From Sabethes cyaneus (lineage: Eukaryota; Arthropoda; Insecta; Diptera; Culicidae): a stretch of DNA of 64,000 bases. The translations under genes were made by a program, and so were the position numbers. The notes beneath the pieces were generated by a model. The model saw nothing but the letters and a program-made list of their open reading frames with translations. It was not told the DNA's origin and did not search any database. Location: the NCBI RefSeq assembly GCF_943734655.1, contig NC_071355.1, positions 200,898,939-200,962,938 of the forward strand, given 5' to 3'. Shown here one piece after another: positions 47,172-59,390 of the stretch (the first letter of the stretch is position 1; each line of letters starts with the position of its first letter).

Positions 47172-47440
47172 TTATGAATCATTATAGGTGACCAACGAAA
47201 CTGTCAGTAAAACAAAAGTGTTTAACGAGAAATTAGCAGTCATTGACTTTTCGTCGGAGAGCTCAATTTCGGAAGCAGTTTTTGGGCCCAAAAGCGGGGT
47301 TCTGTTTGTAAAAATGTAAATACTGTATTCTTCTTGCCAATCTGAACACAGCGAATATATTTTCATGAACAGAATTTTAGTTTCAAACAAAAAAACTGCT
47401 TTTGAAATTGGCAGAATTGATGACTGCTTATTTCACCTTA
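47172..47440 (-). pseudogene. Mariner-type transposase fragment, N-terminal
   Basis: On the minus strand it matches the start of the relic at 8290-9235 (shared nucleotide blocks TTTTGGGCCCAAAA-like and CATTCTTCTTGCCAAT, protein ILFMKIYSLCSDWQEE against ILFMIIYSLSSNWQEE). It carries no catalytic residues. It abuts an unrelated transposase relic on the plus strand at about 47445. Confidence 0.65.
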
Positions 47441-47444
47441 ACGA

Positions 47445-48115
47445 GCGTTTGTCGATAGCCAGGCAGCCTAGATCGGCGGGGAAATCAAAGCAACTCTGCT
47501 CTGCATCCAAGATATCGCAAACAAGCTGAATGTGTCGTCTCTAACCGTGCATCGAACAAAAAAAAACGAGTTGTTCTGCCAACCTATACGAAACCAGCGG
47601 CTCTACAAGTTCGAAGAAGTGGTGGTGTTTGACGAAACCTAATTTAAACAACTTCTGGTGAAAGAGTTTTATGTCGTTGCCGAAAGATGAAAGGTGGCAG
47701 ATATTTTCAAGCATATGAAACTGTCGAAATTCGTTAAAGAATATCTGGTTTGACAAGCTGTCAGGTTGTGGCATGAAAAGTAACAATTCTATTCCAAACG
47801 AGACCATCTATCAGGAAATTTACGTACCATCCGCTGTCTTTTCCGAAACAACGAGATTGTTCTGTATTGTTTACCGGATTTGGCAACCTGCCACTACGGG
47901 TCAAAGGCCAAAGACAAGAACCCTTCCAAGACGCCAGAGCTTCGCTTGGACTGTCGTCAAACAGAATCTGGAGAAGACCGAAAAAAACTATTAGAAGCAA
48001 GAAGCAGTTCAGGAACTGACGTTCTGCAGCAAATAAAGCAGCTCGAGTCGAAAGGTCTGGCATTTCGGATTCGTCCAACCGGAAGTGTTTGCGCGAAATT
48101 TATCCGCTGACTGTA
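47445..48115 (+). pseudogene. Tc1/mariner-type (D37E-like) transposase relic
   Basis: The order is ERLSIARQPRSAGKSKQLC, a DNA-binding remnant, then KKWWCL at the destroyed first Asp region, KDERWQIFSSI, CGMKSNNSIPNETIYQEIYV, RLFCIVYRIWQPATTG (altered FWPDLATCHYG-like second-Asp block), TPELRLDCRQTESGEDRKK (decayed E-L-R-P-V block). At least three frameshifts are needed. The family differs from the Tc1-like relics at 25 and 33 kb. It is inactive. Confidence 0.65.
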
Positions 48116-48294
48116 CTGTAGTCCCTGCTATCAAGCAATACTGAATGACATCGCTAGCCATCAGGTATCTATACCGAATTCATAACAGAGTTCCAACTGC
48201 CAATTTAAGCGACGGTTCTCGACAATCAAACTCGTCATTGTGAGTATACCATCGATCTTCAAAGCACGAAAAGGTCACTAGCCTAGAGTCGGGG

Positions 48295-49075
48295 TCACTC
48301 ATGCTATTTCAAGCAGTCGTCTCCATTCAACATGATCTTGGGCCACTCGTCACCAGTGTCCCAGCCGTCTCAGAAGCCGCAAATCATTTTCGATCTGGTC
48401 GAGCTATGTTACACGTTGAGCCGCTCTTCGCCTCTATCCGCTCGAACATGGTAACGGCGCGTACGCCTCCGAGAGCAGCGTCCCGGCTTCAGGTCCATAA
48501 AGAACTACCGCTCTAATAAAGGTTTTGTACATTGTCAGCTTCGTACGGTAGCGTATGCTTCTTGATCGCAGCGTGTTGTGAACGGTAAATTAGGCCCGAT
48601 CCACCGCTTTCGGTCCGCTTTCAGTCTGGCGTAGATTGCCTCTGCCGTCGCAAAGTTTGTAGGAGTTGGCTACCCTGTAAAAATCCTAGTGGAAATCGTG
48701 CCAGAGCGACGTTGAACATCATGCAGGATAAGCCGTCACCTTGTCTCAAACCTCGCAGCACTCCAAGGGACTTGAGAGTGTCCCCGAGATGCGCAAGAAA
48801 CACATCCCTAGATACAATTTAGCTCTGATCAGTCGTGTTAGTTCATCCGGAAAACCGTGTTCGTGCACTATCTGCCTACCTGGTCTCGATCGACTCTATC
48901 GTATGCTGCTTTGAAGTCAATAAAGATGTGATGCGTAAACACGTTAACTTTCGTTCCGTTTCTGCTGCAGCTTCGCCATTGAGGTGTTCATCGAAGAACT
49001 GCTTTCATCTGTTGATCGCCTAGCGCTCGTTTGTGGTTTGGCGCTTTTACTCTTAAATATCGTGGTCAAATGTTT
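48295..49075 (-). pseudogene. RTE-type LINE fragment, minus strand
   Basis: The minus strand gives linker and reverse transcriptase pieces: ERQVVDRWKQ-like at the 5' side (about 49000), DFKAAYD-like coding near 48900, RISGTLSSP-like at 48790, RGLRQGDGLSCMMFNVALA at 48720-48770, then post-palm remnants and the 3' region near 48300. The 5' end stops at about 49075, just before the GGACCT array. It is oriented head-to-head with the copy at 49296-51207. Confidence 0.75.
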
Positions 49076-49085
49076 CCTTGCTTAT

Positions 49086-49300
49086 CCTCGACCTCGACCT
49101 CGACCTAGACCTGGACCTGGACCTGGACCTGGACCTGGACCTGGACCTGGACCTGGACCTGGACCTGGACCTGGACCTGGACCTGGACCTGGACCTGGAC
49201 CTGGACCTGGACCTGGACCTGGACCTGGACCTGGACCTGGACCTGGACCTGGACCTGGACCTGGACCTGGACCTGGACCTGGACCTGGACCTGGACCTGG
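49086..49300. repeat. (GGACCT)n hexanucleotide array
   Basis: Three CTCGAC units and one CTAGAC unit lead into about 32 perfect CTGGAC units (49109-49300). The array is exactly bounded on the right by RTE sequence that begins in the endonuclease/reverse-transcriptase linker. All six frames are open through it, giving spurious Gly-Pro and Leu-Asp polymers. The graded start suggests expansion from a CTCGAC seed. Confidence 0.95.
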
Positions 49301-51207
49301 CCGCAACCGCGGTGCTAGGTGTGAAAACCGCGAGTGCACGAAATGATTGGTTTGACGGGGAATGCCCAGAAGCGTTAGAGAGGGGAAAAAAGAGCTTGGG
49401 AAAACTATCTGAGCATATCCACGAGAGAGAATTTGGCCAAGTATCGACGAGCGAGGAATGAGTTGACCACGATCCTGAGGAGGAAAAAGCGCCAGAAGGA
49501 GGACAGAGATCGTGAGGACCTTGAACAACTATTGCGGGCTAATGACATCCGCAAGTTTTACGAGAAGGTGAACCAAACTCACAAGGCCCACACACCAAAA
49601 ACTGATGTGTAGGGACGAGGTAGGGGATCTAATCACAAATGAGCGCCAGGTGGTCGACAGGTGGAAGCAGTTTTTCGATAAGCACCTCAACGGTGATATA
49701 GCAGCAGGAGACGCAATGGAAGTTAACCTCGGAGCACCTACAAACTACAACAGCGTACCGGCTCCCGATCTCGGAGAGATCCGGCGAGAAATCGATCAAC
49801 TGAAGAATAATAGAGCCGCCGGAAAGGACTGACTCCCGGCAGAACTCTACAAAAATGGCCAAGAACCGCCAACAACGGCACTTCATTGGATAATTTCTAG
49901 GATTTAGGAGGAGGAGAAACTACCAGAGGAGGGGATGGAAGATGTAGTCTGCCCCATCTACAAGAAAAGCAACCAACTATCGCGGCATCACGCTGGACAA
50001 CGCCGCCCACAAGGTGCTCTTCCAGATTTTGCTGCGTCGTCTATCGCCAATATTAAGAGAATTCGTAGGGCAGTATCAGGCGGGCGTTTTGGGGACTCGT
50101 GCTACTACGGATCAAATGTTTACTCTCCGACAAATCCTCCAGAAGTCTCAAGATTACAACGCGTTCACGCATCATTTTTCGTGGAGTTCAGAGCAGCATA
50201 CGATACAGTTGAACGAGAACATCTATGGAAGATAATGTACGAGTGCAGTTTTCCGGACAAACTGACGCGGCTGATCAAAGCTACTCTGGAGCGAGTGATG
50301 TGCGCTACATGCGCATTTCGGGAACACTCTCGAGTCCTTTCGAATCGCGCAAAGGGTTGCGGCAGGGGGATGGGCTGTCCTGAATGTTATTCACTATCGC
50401 TATTGAAGGTGTGATCCGGCGAGCGGGCATCGAAACGAGAGGAACAATCTTCAGCAAGAGTAACCAACTCCTAGCCTTAGCAGATGACCTCGACATCATT
50501 ACTAGAAACCTTGCGACGGCGGAGGTTATCTACGCCATACTAAAAGGCTAGTCTAAAAGAGAGGCTAGGAGGATAGGGTTACAAATCAATGCGTCGAAAA
50601 CCAAATATATGGTAGGAAGAGGCTCTAGAGAAAGCAACGTTTGCCTCCCACGAACAGTGACCATTGACAGCGATGAACTGGAAGTGGTTGGTGAGTTCGT
50701 ATATTTGGGATCTCTGGTCACCGTCGACAATAATACGAGTAAGGAGATCCAACGACGCATGCAAGCTGGAAATCGAGCCTACTTTCCCTTCACAAGACGC
50801 TTCGGTCAAGGCGCATACGTTGCCGCACAAATCTGACAATGTACAAAACGCTAATTAGACCGGAAGTCCTCTACGAAGTTATGACAGTAACTTTGCTTAC
50901 GGAAAACATACGTACACTTGCCGTATTTGAACGAAAGATGTTGTGGACTATTTATGGCGGAGTACAAACGGAAAGCGGAGAGTGGCGGAGGCGTATAAAT
51001 CACGAGCTACAGGTACTGCTTGGAGAGATTCCTATCGTCCACCGGGCGAAGGTTGGGAGATTACGGTGGGCCGGCTTCGTCGCAAGGATGCCGGACGACT
51101 GTGCAGTGGCTCAACCAGGTTGAAGCCGACTTGCCTGTGTCGAGACCGAGTAAAATGGACAGCAATTCTTGATTCGGCAAGAGCCACCCCGACCCTCGAC
51201 TGGTAAA
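49296..51207 (+). pseudogene. 5'-truncated RTE-type LINE, plus strand
   Basis: Directly after the hexamer array the translation gives AATAVLGVKTASARNDWFDG, RRARNE-like linker, VDRWKQFFDKHLNGDIAAGD, YNSVPAPDLGEIRREID, RAAGKD, GQYQAG, FVEFRAAYDTVEREHLWKIM, a frameshifted RRGLRQG block, LADDLDIITRN (motif C), GEFVYLGSLVTVDNNTSKEI, MYKTLIRPEVLYEVMTVTLL, RRINHELQVLLGEIPIVH, RWAGFVARMPDD and a C-terminal ILDSARATPTLDW ending at a TAA at about 51207. The endonuclease is lost. Several frame breaks make it inactive. It is the most complete 3' half of this family in the window. Confidence 0.9.
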
Positions 51208-51592
51208 TGTCTTATGTCCTTCCTTGCGAAGTAATCTCCGTTTTACGTAGCGATGACTTTTAAATCTGCCCAGTTTACTATTACTCCGGACACGGTTTAA
51301 GGCAGGTATAATTTTGGGTACATCTTCGCGGTAGATTTGCATGTTTTAAATTGCGGTTGGTTGTAATTACGTAAAGAGAATTCTGTTGTTTGAACACTCT
51401 TCGCACGTAACTCTCGGATTGAGCGGATACGCTCGTTCATTAATTTGACAACTTTGCTTCTATGGGAGAGCAAGCAAAAACTTGCCATGATAACAGGCCC
51501 CTGATACCAGCAGAAACGCAATCTTGTTCGGGACCATTTCCATGGCTTAAACCGACGAGGAAACTAAGAAATTGTTGAGCAACGGCAATCAA

Positions 51593-51697
51593 CCCAAGTA
51601 ACAATGTGAGTTTTAGTATACTCTTATGGTGGTTAAGACCAATTTTGGTATTCAATGCCATCATAAGAGTGTAATAAAACCCAAATTGTTACCTGGG
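51593..51697. mobile_element. Small hairpin MITE
   Basis: A 105-bp element with ends CCCAAGTAACAAT and, reverse-complemented, CCCAGGTAACAAT. The interior pairs too (TTTTAGTATACTCTTATGG against CATAAGAGTGTAATAAAA). AA flanks both ends. The terminal CCC and length resemble the TA-flanked MITE at 19264-19638. A relative of the left end lies at 6011. Confidence 0.65.
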
Positions 51698-51799
51698 AAT
51701 ACACCACAAAAACTTCTTTTGTAAATATACTCCTTGAGCACATACATACATTGAAACAGTTGATTGAAGTCTTTACGTCTTATAGTAGTTGAAGTTCAA

Positions 51800-52010
51800 A
51801 AATCAAAGCTTTAAACGTCTTACGAAGACTTGACCCTTCTTTATCGACAGACTTCAAAGCCAGCTGTTAGAGTACAGGACAATTACGGCGCTAGTGCAAT
51901 AGTACTACTGACACTATCTAGCAAGCACCGCCTAGCCGATATTCGAACATACGACGACTGGCTTGTTAGAACAGCCTCGTACCTCGATGCTAATTGGGGT
52001 TGTAATCATT
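51800..52010 (-). mobile_element. tRNA-derived SINE, 5'-truncated
   Basis: Read on the minus strand it follows the 3' two-thirds of the SINE at 59086-59390: ACAAGCCAGTCGTCGTATGT, GGCTAGGCGGTGCTTG, ATTGTCCTGTACTCTAACAG, CTTTGAAGTCTGTCGATAAA. The tRNA-like head is replaced by a short distinct 5' part. It shares that part (GATGCTAAYTGGG, TGTAATCAT) with 63359-63449, so the two form a subfamily. Confidence 0.7.
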
Positions 52011-55000
52011 AGAAGCAAGGAAGCGGTCGTCGACCGATCTAGTTTTTAAGCCTCGCACATTCTGATATTACACGCAAATACAATACGCGTCACAGTTCCA
52101 AAACAGACCGTCTTTCAGGGGAACATCCCTAGCTGGAAGCGGGAACTACATCAGCGGAGGAAATGTTCGGCTAACAACGAACTCGAATAATTGGGCATGA
52201 AATTAACTAGATATTTTCACTATTAAATTAACCTTAATAGAGCGTCAAATATATGTTAATAATAATCATTTTCAGCGTAGCCTGATTTTTTGCAGTTATT
52301 ATCATAGCTAGTTCCACAGCAAAATATCCATTCTACTCGGCTTCGTAATTGGTTATATAAGAAATGAAACCAGCTGCACTTGGAACGTACCTACGTGCCA
52401 AAACATAAACAAAAGGACGGTAGATGACTGTAAAATTTCTGCAATCAGTTTAAAATACCTAAAACTATGTCATTCAAATCATGACACTTCCAGATGATAA
52501 TTTAGCTGTAGTGAAAGCAAATGCCAATGATATGCCAGCTGTAAATTCCTTATGTAAGTTATTTACGCCAGTTTTATTATTTATTTGAAAGCTTGTTATT
52601 TCCTTCATTATACTATCGGTAAAAATGCTTACAGACGCATGTGAAAATATGTCGTGCTGCAAGCGTTCAAATTTCTTGGTCCAGTAATTTTTTAATTTTG
52701 AAATTTTTGTTAAGAACAGAATGAGGTTATTCAACCTCTTTTAATGTCAAAATTTTTATTTTTGAAAGTAGCACCGATGTTTTAAATGTGTATTAAAGCT
52801 AGTGCCAAGCTAACCTAATTGACATTCATGTTTTGTAAGACGCATTTATTGCATATTTTCCCGGGTCATTTCAATGCATCAACAAAGAAAGAATCACCGC
52901 CGTTACGTATTTATAATGAACTTTTTTTTGCAATCACAAAGCTTTCGCTAACGTTGAAGATTCATAAAATCAGTGCTGCTGGGCTGTCGTCCTGCCAGCC
53001 ATTGCCTGCATTGCGCTGCATTTATGCGCGCACTGGCGCTGTCTTTAACAACTGGCGCTGCGGTAGGGCGCGATGTAAGGTGTAATAAATTACGGTTCAT
53101 TAATAATTGTGTCCAATAAATCCAGTGCAACTGACTTCAGAAACCGGTCGAAAGGTAAGACAAAACTGTTTATGTTCGCAATCAACAAGTCTAGAGAGTG
53201 CAATAGGGTTGTTGAAAATATGTGGTTCATGTGTTCTCCCATTTCTCGGGTTGAAACACTGGTAAACAATATTGAACTTTTTTCTCGATTAAATAAAATT
53301 TACTAAAAATCCATCAGTGTCCCCACCGCCGGATGAATAGATGGGTGATTTAAAGGCGCACAAACGACGAACTTCATACTAGTTTCTCATGCCTGTGGGT
53401 GGCGTCTTTTATTTACAATCGTAAAACGATTGAAACTTTTGTTTCAGAACTTGTTCCGATTGGGAGCACCCTTGCTGTCCAGTGTAATAACCACCACGAC
53501 GGACGGGCTTGCCATTTTGCCTCACAGATCCGTTTCTCTTCAGTCAGGTCGTATCGTAAGCTGATTTGAATCAACCAACCGCACACCACCGCTTGGTGCA
53601 TTTTGATTCGATTACGGCAGGGAGGATTAAATGATTTCCCAGTTGCTCTGTCTGTTCGTCTGTTCCCTGCCATCTGTCTTCGTCATTGTGGTCGTCTCAG
53701 CACTGCAGTGTGGTCGACCTGGAAAAGATGGAGGTGCACGGTCATTATCGGCTGCTAAATTCAATTTGTTACGAACATTGCAAAGTTTACATTCAGACTG
53801 ACGTTTGATTGAGCAAGAGAAAAAGCGATGTTATATTTCATCCGCTGATTGCTGTTAATGTTCAGTTTTGCTCTTTTGACTGCGTCTTGTCCGTTAACCA
53901 TACAGGGAGCAATCGAAAGTTAAAGCTGGAAGAAGCGGAAACGACTCATTTCTAGCTTCATAAACAATCATTCTCCGGCGGTGTTTCAGCCGAGACTGCA
54001 ACCAGCCCTTCGTTCGTTCCTCTGCAAAACTCTCGTCAAATCGAATGAGAATTTATGGCGCTTAAATCAATAAACCTTCTGAGCTAAATTAGATTTTTCT
54101 GCCTTTTATCCTTTCGAGCTGCACTGCTCGCACTGCAACTGCTGCAGAGGTAATCTGCATGATTCAAACGATTCAGGTACCATACCAGAAACGGCTCTCA
54201 TCAAAAATCCATAAAGCGTAGTGCCCCGGCGACTGCAAGTGCACACCCAGGTACCACGGCCGAACATTGTATACGCCTAATCGAAAGCAGACGCCAAACG
54301 ACGACGGCGCATTGCAAAACTTACAGCTCGATCACGAGCCGGCCATAAAAATCCGTGTGAAATGGAGGATCCGAAAATGAACAAATAAATAAATGGGATT
54401 TTTTATGAAATAATTTATCTAATTTGTTTACTTTGTGTGTTTTTGGCGTCTCCGCGAACCAGGCGGACCATCGTTTATGCAAATTTGAGACAGGATTTAA
54501 TTTTCCAATCGCAGTCCTTTCGCTTGGGCACGTCCCGTCCGTCCGCAGCATCATGTCTAATCGAAGAATCCCAAGAAGGTGGAAAATGGTAGTACAACAC
54601 AGGACGCTAGCGTTCCGCTCAGCCGTCGATCGTAAATTTCCCATCGACAGGTCGGAAATATGAGTTTAATTTCCAAATCGGCGAGTGCCAACAGCGAAAA
54701 TAAATTTGAAAAAGAAAAGAACAAACAAACAAACAAACAGCCAAACTGTAGCCTAATGCTGATTGGATTGCAGTTTGGTTTGTCGTGCTTGTTAAGTTTT
54801 GATTTGTCTTCGAGCATGATTCGATTTGGACTACAATCCGGGGACCGGGAGATGCGTGTGCGCCTTGTTTTGGCTTGTTTTGGACTTAAATTATTCGACT
54901 GCCAACGAAGATAGAAAGTGGAGTAATTTAGTTCGGAATGCAACAGCTTCATCTTTGCTGCATTGTTGCTGGAGCTGACGGTATGATTAATTGTAGAATT

Positions 55001-55255
55001 GAAGCAATCTTTATCCATGAGATAATTTGTTGTAAAAATGGCTTTTACGAGATATGATGTATTAAGAACTTTTTCTTTCAATCCTTCTATTTAGTTATTT
55101 TATTATGCTGAAAGCTAGATATTTCCATTCCGACTTGCAAATTGCAGAGGGTTTATATGTTAGATTAGTATTCCCACGATGTTTTAGAAATTGATGGAAG
55201 TTGCTTAGTATATACGGCGATTCAAAAGATAGAGGATCTTTCTTCTTTTCTTCCA
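52011..55255. other. Unique sequence, possible regulatory DNA
   Basis: No gene or transposon protein was recognised in about 3.2 kb. Parts (53400-54700) have the mixed composition of single-copy intronic DNA. Open frames up to 174 codons (54557-55081 minus) show no domain and are AT-biased. Confidence 0.3.
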
Positions 55256-55259
55256 TTTT

Positions 55260-55600
55260 TCCTTTCTTCCTTTCTACTTTTCTTCTTTCCTTTCTTCCTT
55301 CCTTTCTCTAGAAACTCTTTTGTTCCCTTCAAAAAACCTCTATCTTCCGTCCAGATACTCTTTTTTTCATCCAGAGACTCCATTTTTTCTTCCGGAGCCT
55401 TCTCTCTTCCGTGCAGACACTACTTCCTACTGGTCAGAGACTCCTTTCTGCTATTCAAAGACGTCCATAAACTCCTTCCTTCCTGTTAGAGATTACTATC
55501 TTCTGTCCAGAAATTCTTTTCTGTCGTCGAAAGACTCCTTTCTTCCGTTCATAGACCTCTTTCTTCCGTCCAGAGACCAATGTTGTGAATCGAGCGAGAA
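55260..55600. repeat. 21-23-bp minisatellite, first block
   Basis: Degenerate units such as TCCAGAGACTCCTTTCTTCC repeat with a spacing of about 21-23 bp, preceded by a CTTCCTTTC-rich tract. It is the same array as 56090-56870, interrupted by the unrelated segment 55601-56089. Confidence 0.8.
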
Positions 55601-56089
55601 ATCAACGATGTCTACTCACACGCGAAAGGGTATGAGAAACATAGCATTCAATGCTTACACTGCACATGCAGGCGTAAATGAAACAGCCGCCGTTTCTGTG
55701 TGCAGCCATTCTGCTACCCACACACTCGCGCACGCACTTCCTCACATCGTCTTCCTGCATAGCTTATTCGCGAGTCAAAAAACTCGTGAGGAATCAGCTG
55801 CCCGTGAGGCTGGTGGCGCACTGGGATGCAAATTTTGCATTACTTTTTCTTTTCTTCTTCATCTTTGCTCTCGATTCTACTCAGGGGTGGAAGTGTGAGC
55901 CGTCGCGAGTAATCGGTATCAGCAGCTTGGGCTGCAACGACGACAGAGAGCGACAATTGTACCTGTTAGCTAAGCACACACTAGCAAAAACTCGTTGCAG
56001 TGCATGAACAAATAAGAACGAGAGTCCGAAAGGGATGCTTATGCCAGCGTGTTCGTTAGAATGAGTACGCGTGTGTGAGAAAATTAGAC
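55601..56089. other. Non-repetitive insert within the minisatellite
   Basis: About 490 bp of balanced, non-tandem sequence starts TGTTGTGAATCGAGCGAG. It might be a solo LTR or an old insertion, since the tandem array resumes on its far side. I did not find matching ends. Open frames on both strands (99-109 codons) are unremarkable. Confidence 0.4.
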
Positions 56090-56870
56090 CACACGAGCGT
56101 GGACTCCGGAACACTACCAGAGATTCCATTCCTACCATCAGAGACACCTTTTGTTCCATCCATAGACTCCGTTCTTTCATTCAGAGACTTCTTTCTCCCG
56201 TCCAGAGACTTATATCTACCGGTCAGAGACTCTTTTCTTCTGTTCGAAGAATATTTTCTTCTCTCCAGAGACTCCTTTCTTTCGTCCAGAGATATTTTTG
56301 GCCAGAAACGCCTTCCTACCGGTCAGAGACTCCTTTCTACTGTTCAACGATTTCTTTCTTCTGTCCAGAGACTCCTTTCTTTCGTCCAGAGACTTCTTTT
56401 CTCCATCCAGAGACTCCTTTCTTCTGATCGAAGACTCCTTTCTTCTCTCCAGACTTCTTTCTACCTTCCAAAGACTCCTTTCTTTCATCCAGAGACTTTT
56501 TTCTTCCAAAAGCTCCTTCCTACGGGTCTGACACATCTTTTTGCAGTTCAAACACTTCTTTCATCTATCCAGAGATACCTTTCTTTCGTCCAGAAACTTC
56601 AGGAGTTCAGAGTCTTCCGTCCAGAGATTCCTTCCTTCCGGTTAGGCGCTTCTATCTTCTGTCCAGAGAGTCTATTCTTACGTCTAGAGACATCTATCTT
56701 CCGTCAAAAGACCTGTATCTTCCCTCGAAAGACTCCTTTTTTCCATCCAGAGACTCCTTTCTTGCGTCCAGAGACTTTTTTCTTCCGTTCAGAGACCTCT
56801 TGCTACCGGTCAGAGACTCCTTTCTTCCGACAAATATTTCTTCCCGCGAAAGACTCGTTCGAGAGACGCC
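56090..56870. repeat. 21-23-bp minisatellite, second block
   Basis: Units of the form TCCAGAGACTCCTTTCTTYC with GGTCAGAGACTCC variants repeat for nearly 800 bp. Many units are 21 bp, so a 321-codon frame (56075-57040) stays open with a heptad-like RDSFLxS or PETPFFR pattern and runs into the hexamer array. I interpret the frame as a by-product of a multiple-of-three period, not a gene. Confidence 0.85.
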
Positions 56871-56879
56871 ACCCTAGCA

Positions 56880-59085
56880 CTAGCCCTAGCCCTATCCGTA
56901 GCTACAAATCTAAGTCAAAATCCAAATCCAAATTTAAGCGCAATGCCATTTCCAAATCCGTGCCCAAATCCAGGTCCAAATCCAGATTGAAATCCAAGTC
57001 CAAATCCTGGACAAAATCCAAGTCCAAAACAAAGTTCTAATTCAAGCCCAAGTCCAAATCCAAGTTCAAGTTCAAATGCCAATCCAAAGCCAATTCCAAA
57101 TTCTAGTTCAAACCCAGGTCGAAATCCAGGCCCAAATCCAAGACCAAATCCAAAACTATAACCAAATCCAAGTCCAAACCAGACCCAAATTCAGGTCCAA
57201 ATCCAAGTCCAGCTCCAAAGGCAAGGCCATATCTAAGTGAAATCCAAGTTCAAACTCCAGTCCAAATCTAAATCCAAATCCAAGTCTAAATCCAAATATA
57301 AGCGCAAAGCCATGTCCAAATTCGAGCCCAAATCCAGATCGAAATACAAGTCCAAATCCAAGTTCAAGGCCAAGTCCAAATCAAAGTCCAACTCCAAATG
57401 CAAATCCAATTCCAAATTCAAGTCCAAACCCAGGTCGAAATCCAGGCCCAAATCCAAGTCCAAATCCAAAACTATAACCAAATCCAAGTCCAAACCAGAC
57501 CCAAATTAAGGTCCAAATCCAAGTCCAACTCCAAAGGCAAGGCCATACTTAAGTGCAATCCAAGTTCAAATTCCAGTCCAAATCTAAATCCAAATCCAAG
57601 TCCAAACCCAAGTTTAAGCGCAAATCCATGTCCAAATCCAAGTCCAAGTCCAAATAAAAGTCCAAATCTAAGTCCAAATCCAAGTCCAAATGCAAATCCA
57701 AAGCCAATTCCAAATTCAATCCCAAACCCAGGTCGAAATCCAGGCCCAAATCCAAAACTATAACCAAATCCAAGTCCAATCCAGACCCAAATTAAGGTCC
57801 AAATCCAAGTCCAACTCCAAAGGCAAGGCCATACTTAAGTGCAATCCAAGTTCAAATTCCAGTGCAAATCTAAATCCAAATCCAAGTCCAAACCCAAGTT
57901 TAAGCGCAAATCCATGTCCAAATCCAAGTCCAAGTCCAAATCAAAGTCCAAATCTAAGTCCAAATCCAAGTCCAAATGCAAATCCAAAGCCAATTCCAAA
58001 TTCAATCCCAAATCCAGGTTGAAATCCAGGCCCAAATCCAAGTCCAAATCCAAAACTATAACCAAATCCAAGTCCAAACCAGACCCGAATTAAGGTCCAA
58101 GTCCAAGTCCAGCTCCAAAGGCAAGGTCATACTTAAGTGCAATCCAAATTCAAATTCCAGTCCAAATCAAAATCCAAATCCAAGTCCAAATGCAAATCCA
58201 AAGCCAATTCCAAATTCAAATCCCAAATCCAGGTTGAAATCCAGGCCCAAATCCAAAACTATAACCAAATCCAAGTCCAAACCAGACCCAAATTAAGGTC
58301 CGAATCTAAGTCCAGCTCCAAAGGCAAGGCCATATCTAAGTCCAATCCAAGTTCAAGTTCCAGTCCAAATCTAAGTCTAAATCCAAGTCCAAATCGAAGT
58401 CCTAATTCATGTCCAAAGCCAAGGCCAAATCGAGGTTCAAACCCAAGTCCAAATACAGAACGACATCCAGGTCCAAATCCAAGTCCACATTCAAGCACAA
58501 GTCCACACTCAAGTTCAAATCTAAATCCAAGTCTAAAGCCATGTATAAATCCAAGCCCAAGTCTAAATCTGAGTCAAAATCCAAGTCCAAATCCAAGTCC
58601 AAGTCCAGATTAAAGTCAGAGTGCAAATCGAAACCTAAAGCCAAGGCCGAATCTAAAACTAACTCCAGGTCCAAATTCAAGTTTAAGGCCAATTCTAAAT
58701 CTAGGTCTAAAACCAGATCGAAACCCATGTCTAAATCCAAATCCAGATCCAAGCCCAAGTCATGATCAAATCCAAGTCCAAATCCAAGTTCAAATCTAAG
58801 TCCATGTCCAAGACCAAATCCAAGTCCAAGTCCAAATCCAAGTCCATGCCCAAATCGAAGTCCAAATTCCAGTCCAAGCCCGAACGGAAATTCAAAGCCA
58901 ATTAAAAATCCAAGTCCAAATCCAGATCGAAATCCAAGTCTAAATCCAAGTCGAATCCAGGTCCAAATGCAAATCCATGCCCAAAGCCGTGCCTAGATCC
59001 AACCTCAAAATCCAAATCCAAACCTAATTCTAAATCCAGATCGAAATCCACGTCCAAATCTAGGTCCAAATCCAAATCTAAATCA
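56880..59085. repeat. Degenerate AAATCC/AAGTCC hexamer array, left part
   Basis: More than 2 kb of mixed hexamers, mainly AAATCC, AAGTCC and variants (AGGTCC, CAGTCC, GAAATC), follow the minisatellite directly. Higher-order copies of about 300 bp are visible: the phrase AAAACTATAACCAAATCCAA followed by GACCC recurs near 57150, 57470, 57760, 58055 and 58256. Long frames encoding Ser-Lys or Leu-Asp polymers are artefacts of the 6-bp period. Confidence 0.95.
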
Positions 59086-59390
59086 AGGGGGGCGCTGTAG
59101 CTGCAAGGTTACCGAGTCAGCTTTGACAAGCGAACGGTCCGGGGCTCGATTCTTAGTAGAATTAGGCCACTCGATAGCCTCCCAGTTGGCCTCGAGGTAA
59201 GACGCTGGTGTAATAAGCCAGTCGTCGTATATACGAATCTCGGCTGGGAGAGGTTGTTAGAGTCAATAGGATCGTAGCACTGACCCCGCACTGTCCTGTA
59301 TTCTAGCAGCTGGTTGCGAAGTCTGTCGTATAAAAACAGAAGGTCAAATTTCGATAACGGAATTAGCACCCAGGCTTTGCTTTGCTTTTT
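59086..59390 (+). mobile_element. tRNA-derived SINE, full-length
   Basis: It starts GGGGGGCGCTGTAGCTGCAA. An RNA polymerase III B-box-like GGGGCTCGATTC lies about 50 bp in, preceded by a plausible A-box region. A tRNA-unrelated body follows and a CTTTGCTTTG tail ends at 59390. It is the only copy here with the tRNA-like head. It sits inside the hexamer array, so it inserted after the array formed. It resembles the mosquito Feilai type by memory. Confidence 0.75.

Noticed and set aside
49078..49528. Long frames encoding Leu-Asp or Gly-Pro polymers
   Set aside because: They are forced by the 6-bp period of the GGACCT array; all frames are open and the only real coding trace is the adjoining dead RTE.
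54557..55081. 174-codon minus-strand frame
   Set aside because: No domain, AT-biased residues, Phe/Leu runs that suggest chance; left as unique sequence.
56075..57040. 321-codon open frame with RDSFLxS heptads
   Set aside because: The minisatellite unit is often 21 bp, so frames stay open by periodicity. No start context, domain or splice signal supports a protein.
57233..58765. Ser-Lys-rich and Leu-Asp-rich proteins in the hexamer array
   Set aside because: These are opposite-strand shadows of AAATCC/AAGTCC hexamers, with no unique sequence.
59086..59160. A functional tRNA gene
   Set aside because: A B-box-like motif and a possible A box are present, but no cloverleaf can be folded convincingly and the sequence continues into a SINE body.
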